From contig NC_052510.1 of NCBI RefSeq assembly GCF_014356525.2, positions 54,486,503 to 54,550,502 on the forward strand: 64,000 nt of DNA, given 5' to 3'. This DNA is from Nilaparvata lugens. Lineage: Eukaryota; Arthropoda; Insecta; Hemiptera; Delphacidae. The notes below the pieces were generated by a model. It was not told the DNA's origin. It did no database searches and was given only the letters and a program-made list of their open reading frames with translations. A program made the position numbers and the translations under genes. Shown here piece after piece: positions 56,501-64,000 of the stretch (position 1 is its first letter; each line of letters begins with the position of its first letter).

Positions 56501-58825
56501 CGATATGGCGGCAATATATACACCTAACTATATAGAATTGAGTCATACTATGATTATTGAAACAATGATGTGGTAAGAAGTTGCCTACATCTACTATTAA
56601 AAGAAACTACACTATCCATTATAAAACTATTGAAGAACAATATACGATTCCATTATTCCCTTTTTGTACAAATAAAACTATAGACTGACATCAATGAAGA
56701 AAAATATATGTAACACATATACATACCCAAAAACTATATTTTATAATTAATGGTTAATTTTAGATAATTTTTTCTATGCCTATCATGTCAACTATTTCTA
56801 AAATTTCTTTAAAAAACACAGCAGACTAGCTTACAATAATAACATTACGTTGTACTAGCTTATACATGATCAACCACAACTACATACAATATTGATTATA
56901 ATAATAACTGAAACAGCAAAAATTTTGGAGACATATTCTTCCTATAATGTATCGATTTTATAAGATAGTGAAAAACCTGATGAATTTATTCACGTATGAG
57001 TGGAGAATGAAGTGATGTGACTTCAGTGGTGCATCTATAAGGCTTCTTCGAAGTAGTTTGGTTACCCTCTTCTGGTTACCATCAAGGTTGCAAGGTTCCC
57101 TCACCTAATAATAGAAACGAAATTTCTTTTTTACTGAAGAATATTATTGATGAGTGGAAAAATCACTATACAAAACTATTAAAAACTAACGTTTTTATGT
57201 CGACTTGAAGTGGAAAATACTTTTTTCTCAGTTCATTTGTCAGTTCGTTTGTTCATTCAAACTGTTAACGTTTGGCGCATAACATGAGAAAAATCCACAT
57301 CACTTTTTACCAGAGAGTATGGAATGTATGTATAGAGTATGGAATATATAGGATGTATTATATGTAATATAATATAATGAAGAATTCAATATTCATTATG
57401 TATAGAATATTACATTCTAAACTCTCTGCGTTAGACTAATTTCTTAGTCTCTACATTGCAGGAGATTTGTACCCAACGATTTATTAGTTCAAGACATGAT
57501 ACATTTTTCTATTACTAGCAGGTAACCTTTGCTCCGCAAGGGTCCAATAAAAAACTTGACCTACCGGAATCTCAAAGAATTAATAATAGGCCTATAACCA
57601 TCCCCGGTGAATTGAGAGAATATATGTGAAATTTCAAGTTCATCAGTCCAATAGTTCAGATGTGATTATGTGTCATTTATTAATTTGCTATCCCGTACGT
57701 GTATTAGCCAGTTCTTTCCTCCATGATATTCAAAATAATCAAGGAACTGGTTATTTTTTTTCTAGAATAAGAATAAGAATAAGACATCTAACAATTCAAT
57801 TCATCAGGAAATTCTGACACAGGCAGAAAGATTATTTTCTTCTTTTCAGTTATCAGAAAATAGTTATTTGTATATCTAGAGTGAAAAGTACGACTTTTTC
57901 TCCCTGTGGGAAAAAGTTTGAAGCCCGAGGCGAAGCCGAGGGCAGCAATTTTTCTGAGGGAGAAAAAGTATTTTTCGCTCGTGATGTACACAACATTTTT
58001 CCTCCATCTACATTTTTTTATAGAAACTGCAAATAAAATCATTCTAATAACTCACGTATTGGTGACAATGATTCCTAACAACATAACCTAAATCTTAAAA
58101 CCTAAAAACCGGTCGTCTGATTGGCACTGCCGATTGCGCTATCTATTGGCAAAAGTTGTAACAATCATATCAGCTGAGCAGCTACCAAAAATGGCTGACT
58201 CCAGATCACGCGGTTCAGATTTGAATTGCAGATCAAAAATATTTGTTGGCTGGTATTTTGAACAGAATAAAATATTTTAAAAATTGTATAAATTTTTATC
58301 GTCTACTAATATTAAGAATATAATAATTATCATACAAACATAAATTTCATGAGTTGATCAAATTTCTGTTTGTGGTATTGAATTCAGTTGACTCAATGAC
58401 AGACACCTCTATCATGCTTTCTCATCTAAGCTTGGACCTTCTAACCTATTACAATGTAAGTTTCAAAATAGAGATGCTCCCCATGTTATTTAAATGGAGT
58501 CATATTTACTCCCTAGGGAGTTTTTCTGTTTTTTACTACCGAGAGCGAAAAAGTGACACTTTAGTATTACGTTTCAGGGAGTAAAGTAAGTACTTTAGAC
58601 AGTAGGTGGAGGAAAACGTGTTTTTTCCTTCAGTTTTGAAACATGTTTAGTCTCTCTTTCTGGATTTCATGAATATTATTATTTAGAATATTCTATTATC
58701 ATAGTATAATGAAGAAAATAATTGGCTCATACACGTACTGGATTCGAAATCAACCAATGACGCATCATCACGTCTGAACTACTGATTTTTGAAATTGGAC
58801 TGATTATCTTGAAGATTTGAAATAG
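56501..58825. other. Noncoding DNA
   Basis: No gene is recognised. A GC-richer patch (GCCCGAGGCGAAGCCGAGGG) lies at about 57925. CATTTTTCCTCCATCTAC at about 57993-58010 and its inverted relative GTAGGTGGAGGAAAACGTG at about 58600-58620 could mark a decayed ~0.65-kb element. Confidence 0.4.
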
Positions 58826-59508
58826 AAAAATCTGGTGTGGCGCACTCACACAACTTTCCTTGTTGTTATGAAAATTGATCACTGACGCTAGTGTTCCCGC
58901 GCATCTCAAGTCTACTATTCAAATATTTGAGCCAGCTGGTGACAGGGCAATAACGCTGAAGACACACATGAGGTCTGCTATCTCTTCATAGTGAATGATT
59001 TAATAGAATCAACAATAATTTGCAATTGAATAATCACATTTTCTCGAATTTAAAGCTTATTTTCAATTTTAGGTGAAAATGTTACTGAACATTAATTGTA
59101 GAGATTTTCATGCTCAATCTACTCCACTTGATTTTTTTTGTTTCAATTGTATCTGAAGCCTGATAATTGGGAATCTATCTGCATTGATGGGGCGGAGCTC
59201 CTGAAATTTTTACAGATGAATGGGCTATGTGGCAGTTGATAGAGCTTATCAATGACTTTTTTAGGTATGAATTTGATTAAAATCGTTGGAGCCGTTTTCG
59301 AGAAAATCGCGAAAAACCCTGTTTTTTACAACATTTTTGCCATTTTATCCGCCATCTTGAATCGCATTTGATCGAAATTGTTCGTGTCGGATCCTTATAG
59401 TGTAAGGACCTTAAGTTCAAAATTTCAAGTCATTCCGTTAATTGGGAGATGAGATATCGTGTACACAGACGCACATACACTCATACACACACACACACAC
59501 ACACACAC

Positions 59509-59562
<54 letters not shown>

Positions 59563-59695
59563 GACCAATACCCAAAAACCACTTTTTTGGACTCAGGGGA
59601 CCTTGAAACGTATAGAAAACATGAAATTGGGGTACCTTAATTTTTTTCGGAAAGCAATACTTTCCTTACCTATGGTAATAGGGCAAGGAAAGTAA
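58826..59695 (+). mobile_element. CA-containing non-autonomous element (family C), copy 5
   Basis: Complete copy with a ~85-bp (CA)n tract at about 59475-59560 and both standard ends, including the 3' hairpin. Very similar to copies 2 and 3. Confidence 0.7.
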
Positions 59696-59823
59696 AAATT
59701 GAAATAAAAAAAATGGATATATTGGAAGAAAATTGAATAATAATAGATTTGGATGCAGTTCTTTCGATTGAAACATTTGTTTCTGGATGAGAGAAATGAA
59801 GGCTATCGCCTTAGGGTACTCAC

Positions 59824-60411
59824 TTTCTGATTATGTAGACGAGTAGGTGTGGTTGAATCTTCTGGTCATGCTTGACCAACTTTCTCTTCTTTTGGAGATC
59901 ATCATACAGATGCCAGAACGTTCCCGTTTTGACGTATGCCGTATAATGTCTTTGTGCCCAATGTACAGCCCCTGCCATCATATACATTTTCCCTCCCAAT
60001 TTCACAGACGGCGCTATTTCATCAAGGGATGGAAGAGTGATGCTCCTGCCTTTTAGGTAGTTCTCATCCGTGAAAATTGATAAGTCTATGAGCAAGTGCG
60101 GACCATACTCCACTTGTTCTTCTGCAACAAAATCTCCACATGATGAACACCGACGACGTACCAATGGATCCGCGTCAAGTATTGTCTCTTCCATAGAAGC
60201 TAACCCCTCATCTAACAGCTTATCCACATTCACGTTAACTATGACACATTTTCTTTCACTTTGAAGCCCACAATTGCAACGGATTTTTCTTATTATGCTT
60301 GGCTGGTTTTCAAATAAATATTCACTTAGGTGACTAACGTTACACTCAGCATTTAAAGTTTTCAGATTAGTTTCATATGTTGTTACACTGTCTCGAAATA
60401 GATTCAAATTA
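59824..60411 (-). pseudogene. Exon of a ubiquitin-specific-protease-like (peptidase C19) gene
   Basis: About 196 codons. Counting from 60407, it has a zinc-finger-like set C44-x-C46 and C87-x2-C90 and a near-perfect USP His box, AGAVHWAQRHYTAYV (H154) followed by WHLYDD (D169/D170). The family removes ubiquitin from proteins, using Cys-His-Asp. The Cys box is not in this exon. The apparent stop at 59820-59822 is part of a strong donor, AGAAA|GTGAGT, and CTGAG at 60412-60416 can serve as acceptor, so this is probably one internal exon, not a complete ORF. To the right a LINE tail (60480-60605) and the BEL element interrupt the locus, so the gene may be dead. The listed start is not an ATG but a TTG. 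It may also be part of a multi-gene transposon. Confidence 0.6.
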
Positions 60412-60479
60412 CTCAGAATTTATATATATATTCTTGGACAGAACTTTGAACTTTAAATTTTCTCAGTAAGAACATAACC

Positions 60480-60605
60480 TATTTTTTCGGACATTTCATT
60501 ATTTATAAAAATTTGGGAACAGAATAGTTTTGGGCTATGCCTGTTGTTCTATCCCGATCATATTCATATGATTTGTATATTATATCAACGAATAAATAAA
60601 TAAAT
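60480..60605 (+). mobile_element. LINE-tail repeat (GAATAGTTTTGGG family)
   Basis: Contains GGGAACAGAATAGTTTTGGG and ends GAATAAATAAATAAATAAAT. Relatives on the plus strand lie at about 5297-5400, 36585-36720 and 41520-41645, and on the minus strand at about 36125-36205 and 45200-45400. It interrupts what reads as coding sequence on the minus strand. Confidence 0.65.
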
Positions 60606-60606
60606 A

Positions 60607-60733
60607 AATTTCAGCTCGCTTCACGTAATGCTTCTTTACAATTTGATTATCTTCAAATACCATGATTGCTAATTGAATGAGAGCTACATTAGAACTTTGG
60701 ATACATTGTTTATAATTTTCATTACAGATGGTA
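60607..60733 (-). pseudogene. Short coding-like segment between LINE tail and BEL LTR
   Basis: The minus strand has a 40-codon open stretch beginning near ICNENYKQCIQSSNVALIQL and ending KKHYVKRAE, with protein-like composition. It lies immediately upstream of the USP-like exon on the same strand, so it may be an earlier exon of that gene, cut off by the LTR element on the right and the LINE tail on the left. There is no domain that I recognise. Confidence 0.35.
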
Positions 60734-60742
60734 ACCCCGTCC

Positions 60743-61168
60743 TGTCTCCAAACCTATGGATTGGGGTACAGTTAAGATTTAATTCACGAAAACGTCGACA
60801 ACCCCAAAAGTAAGTCTTTAATTTGCACTAACCTTGGAACTGGCGAGGAAGTGGACTGTATCTCGTGTGTAGAAGTTACTGCTGACGATATCCTGTCTTT
60901 ATGCGTAGGCCTATATGATATTGCACATATATCATGAAACGAAACGAGGTAATTAATTGCGTTCAAGCTCGAACGCCACGGAATGAAAACGAAAAACGAT
61001 GCTGACTTCTCGAGCACTATTCTTGAAGTGGTGGTTAGAAAGATAAACGGGGAGGATGAAGGAGGGGTGAGGGAGAGAGGTTATCTTGCCTCTTTGGGAG
61101 AGGGGGAAGGAGAGGAAAGCGCAAACTAATCAGCCCACAATCAAGGCTGCCGATCCGTGAATCCACCA
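60743..61168 (-). repeat. Probable 3' LTR of the BEL/Pao element
   Basis: Read on the minus strand, a purine tract AAGGCGGGCGGAGA (the likely polypurine tract) precedes TGGTGGATTC at 61168. About 425 bp later the sequence reaches GGTTTGGAGACA at 60743. An ATTAAA-type poly(A) signal lies in the last third. Only one LTR is in the window, so the borders cannot be confirmed. Confidence 0.45.
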
Positions 61169-61335
61169 TCTCCGCCCGCCTTGGAATGCCCCATTTCCAA
61201 GAACATAAACTCAAAAAAAAACTAAAATTTAAAAGTAAAAGAAAAACAAAACAACATGCACTGAACGGTAGAAAAGGAAAAACGAAAGGAGAAGGAATAG
61301 GAAAGGAAAACGGAAAACTTGGGGTGAGGGTTGAA

Positions 61336-62583
61336 CTAATAGGGAAGTATGGGGGCAAGTTTCCTAACTGGCCTAACATACTCACCAGAGTTAGTTTTCA
61401 CGTGAGCTGAGCGCACAACACCCTTAGCATCACTTATGATTTGGGTGACTCTACCTAACGGGTATGATAAGGGTGATGAATTGTCCTCTTTAATCCATAC
61501 TAACTGCCCTACCTGAAGGTTTGTGTCACTCTCAAACCACTTATTCTTCTGTTGAAGAGTGTGGAGGTATTCACTCTCCCACCTCTTCCACAATCTCTGA
61601 GTGAAGCGATTAACCTTTTCCCAACGAGACAGTCTGTGCTCGTTGACATCACTCATGTCAATTTCAGGAACCGCCAACAGAGGGCGATGAACAAGGATAT
61701 GTCCGGGAGTCAGCGCCTCGTAGTCATCAGGAGATGAAGAGAGCGCATACAACGGTCTCGAATTGAGTATCGCCTCAATTTTCACCAACAGAGTGGAAAG
61801 CTCAACAATAGTTAGGACCGAATTTCCCACTTCACGAAACAAATGGAATTTCACATTTTTAATATTGGACTCACAGATTCCATTCATGAAAGGAGCATGT
61901 GGAATATTAAAACGAAATTGGATGCTTTTAGATGACATCGCATCACAGACGTTGGATTGATTTTCTGATGATCTGAGAAATTCAACAATTTCCTTCAATT
62001 GTCGCGCAGCACCTTTGAAGTTCGTCCCTTGATCACAGAATATTTCTTTAGGCAATCCACGCCTAGAAACAAAACGATGGAGAGTGTTAATAAACTCTTC
62101 GGATGAAAGACTTGTAAGCACCTCAATGTGACAAGCTTTTGTTGCCAGACAGACAAACAGTGCAAAGTATGCCTTGTACGTTCGAGCTTTGGGCCGAATA
62201 CTCTCTTTGACAGTGAAAGGACCAGCTAGATCGACCGCAGCCTTCAGAAAGGGAGCACTGGGAACAACACGAGAGCTGGGAAGATCACCCATGACGGGAG
62301 CAACAGGAGTTGCATTGAATAAACGGCAACGAGTACAATTGAAAATCACATTTCTGATAACACTGTGTGCTCCAACAATCCAAAAATAACGCTGAATAAG
62401 AGCACGCACTATTCTTGGTCCAGCATGAAGATGAGAAATATGATAATACTCAATGAGGAGTTTAGTAAAATGACTATCTTTATGTATCAAACAAGGATGC
62501 TTGGCTTCATATCCTAAAGCACTATTAACCAATCTGACACCAACACGAATCACACCATCACAATCCAAGAATACAGACAATTT
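61336..62583 (-). pseudogene. BEL/Pao pol segment: integrase and C-terminal domain
   Basis: Integrase inserts the cDNA into the host genome. Counted from 62580, the H2C2 finger has its histidines at about 47-52 (YYHISHLHAG) and cysteines at 82 and 85 (CTRC). The DDE core shows D117 (AVDLAG), D183 (FCDQGTNF) and E237 (NGICESN). The last ~110 residues (EKVNRFTQRLWKRWESEYL, GQLVWIKED, PLGRVTQI) are the DUF5641-type tail of BEL/Pao integrases. The first codon in this frame is TTG because an in-frame stop lies just upstream; it is not a true start. Confidence 0.85.
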
Positions 62584-62871
62584 TTAGAAACTCTTATCAC
62601 AAGGCTTACCCTCTTTCAATAGGTCGAGTTCACGATTAAAATGACACTTTTGAACAATTTTAACACAATAAATTTGTGCACATTTCAACTCTTGAACACT
62701 AAGTGCGCCTGATTTACGACAGACACCACTAATTGATGCTTTACAGTTATTCACGAAACGTAAAACATAAGCACAGGAACGTAACAATCTCATGTATGAG
62801 GAGAAACGTGTTATCTGAATAACAGCAGTCTCTTCAGTGATATTCAAAAAAACACCTTTATTTTGTTTCAC
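62584..62871 (-). pseudogene. BEL/Pao pol segment: linker before the integrase
   Basis: A 95-codon piece in the frame of the integrase, with RFSSYMRLLRSCAYVLRF and LSVQELKCAQ, the usual lead-in to the integrase H2C2 finger in BEL/Pao. It ends in TAA at 62584-62586, and the same frame resumes immediately after it, so this is a single nonsense mutation. Confidence 0.8.
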
Positions 62872-62872
62872 A

Positions 62873-64000
62873 TCAGGCAGAATTAGTAGCAGGGTAAGTC
62901 ATAGATGACAACGGCCAACATGACAACGAATTAGAACACCACGTTGGAGCATTGAACCAATCTTGCGAATTGCACAAGTTTTGGGGAGAAATGCCTCTTG
63001 ATCCAACGTCGGCAATATTGAAATCAGTAGCAATGTGATTCCAATCAGAAATATTAGTCAACTCTAATATTCTCACAACACGATTTGCAACAAACGTTTG
63101 CAACTTGTAAGGAGGTATATGCAACCAAGATAAAACAATAGTTGAATCACTGAACAGAAACGTAGATTGAAGATTGATTTTTTCCAGTGAAGGAAGGACT
63201 GAAACATACAATCGCGAAAGCAACAACGCAGCTTGAAGCTCTAATCGAGGAATAGACAGAGTTTTCAACGACGCAACTTTAGTTTTAGCTTTCAACAGGA
63301 AGCATTTCACCGTAGATTCTGACGACACAACTCTCAAGTAAATACAAGCACAGATTCCTTTCTGCGATGCGTCAGAAAACCCAAGTATTTGACAAGAAAA
63401 AGCATCACCATAAACGCATCGAGGAATTGAAATTGAACTTAGAGCAGGAAGCTCTCTCATCAGCTCGTTCCAGCATTCGTTGTATTCAACAGGAATCGGC
63501 GTATCCCAATCGATGTCCAACTTCCACAGCTCTTGTAAAAAACATTTCATTTTGAATATTACTGGAGCTATAAAACCGAGAGGGTCATACAGATGCGCGA
63601 TAATGGACAGAACAGTGCGCTTAGAGTTTTTCTTTTGAAACTCTGGAACGGAGACTTTAATATGAAAACAATCAGTAGTTGGGTTCCACATTACGCCAAG
63701 AACTTTCACATTTGAATTAGGCTCATCACTGATATGAAGTGGTACTTGAGTGTTTTCAGAACGAATCAAATCCAAGAACTCAGGAGAATTACTGCTCCAT
63801 TTATTCAACTTGATATGAGCACAGTTTAGAAGATTACAAAGTTGTGATTTTATTTCACAGATTTCTTCCAACGAATTAGCACCTGTGAGAAAATCGTCGT
63901 GATATATATCATCACGAATAGCTGCTGTTGCCAACGGAAATTTATCTCCTTCATCTTTCGCCAGTTGAATGAGAGCACGTTGAGCAAGAAAACCAGACGG
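62873..64000 (-). pseudogene. BEL/Pao pol segment: RT end, A17 region, RNase H
   Basis: The frame is open from the window edge (64000) to the stop at 62873. Counted from 63934, the RT motif YHDDFLTG is at 11-18, the Pao A17 hallmark LYDPLGFIAPV at 115-125, and the RNase H acids at D188 (FSDAS), E232 (PRLELQAA), D263 (FSDST) and D309 (NIADVGSRG). RNase H removes RNA from the cDNA hybrid. The stop at 62873 results from a frameshift: the following sequence continues in another frame at 62871. Confidence 0.85.

Larger units (their letters stand above)
61336..64000 (-). pseudogene. BEL/Pao LTR retrotransposon, 3' half of pol, disrupted
   Basis: The element enters from the right edge. In order on the minus strand: the end of the reverse transcriptase with the active-site motif YHDD, an A17-type Pao region with the RNase H acidic residues, a linker, the integrase zinc finger and DDE core, and a C-terminal DUF5641-like domain. 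The reading frame is broken by one frameshift near 62873 and one in-frame TAA at 62584-62586, so this copy cannot make a full polyprotein. Gag, the protease and the 5' LTR are outside the window. Confidence 0.85.

Noticed and set aside
59820..60407. USP-like frame as a complete small gene
   Set aside because: It begins with TTG, its stop is part of a GTGAGT donor, and the catalytic Cys region is missing, so it is an exon, not a gene.
61035..61385. 116-residue Pro/Phe/Ser-rich minus-strand frame
   Set aside because: It spans the pyrimidine-rich 3' UTR and LTR of the BEL element; no domain.

Overview
The window looks like nuclear DNA of an insect, most likely a hemipteran; a planthopper-like genome is my guess, from the general style of the repeats only. 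The DNA is AT-rich, intergenic distances are long, genes have eukaryotic splice sites, and most of the sequence is nested transposons: MITEs, foldback elements, tails of non-LTR retrotransposons, a PIF/Harbinger transposon and a BEL/Pao LTR element. I see no rRNA, no convincing tRNA and no CRISPR array.

Layout. 1-12.6 kb: noncoding DNA with MITEs, short retroposons and two copies of a ~0.8-0.9 kb family that carries a (CA)n tract. 12.6-17.5 kb: a 101-bp perfect palindrome, then an old ~1.8 kb segmental duplication (about 13.03-14.88 and 15.64-17.44 kb). Each copy later received a different insertion. 18.76-19.56 kb: a non-autonomous hAT element with an 8-bp target duplication. 20.15-20.83 kb: a 19-bp minisatellite. 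21.56-25.81 kb: an apparently complete PIF/Harbinger transposon with an intact 348-aa DDE transposase and, convergent to it, a three-exon Myb/SANT-like protein whose splice sites I worked out. 26.4-32.8 kb: nested foldback and TTAA-type elements. 36.76-37.29 kb: the first coding exon of an unidentified host gene on the minus strand. 45.76-49.78 kb: the main gene, an uninterrupted ~1340-codon leucine-rich-repeat protein on the minus strand, with a foldback element directly upstream. 51.8-56.5 kb: 161-bp tandem units and a degenerate ~200-bp tandem region. 59.8-60.7 kb: exon(s) of a ubiquitin-specific-protease-like (C19) gene, apparently broken up by insertions. 60.74-64.0 kb: the 3' half of a degenerate BEL/Pao retrotransposon that runs off the window.

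How the parts work together. The two Harbinger proteins would act together in transposition: the DDE nuclease plus a DNA-binding partner. The other coding regions are independent host or element genes. Several repeats can be read as layers, because the window holds both empty and filled copies of the same target. These pairs show TSD-free insertion for a CTAG-ending family, TTAA-duplicating insertion for another, and target-duplicating retroposition for short AT-tailed elements.
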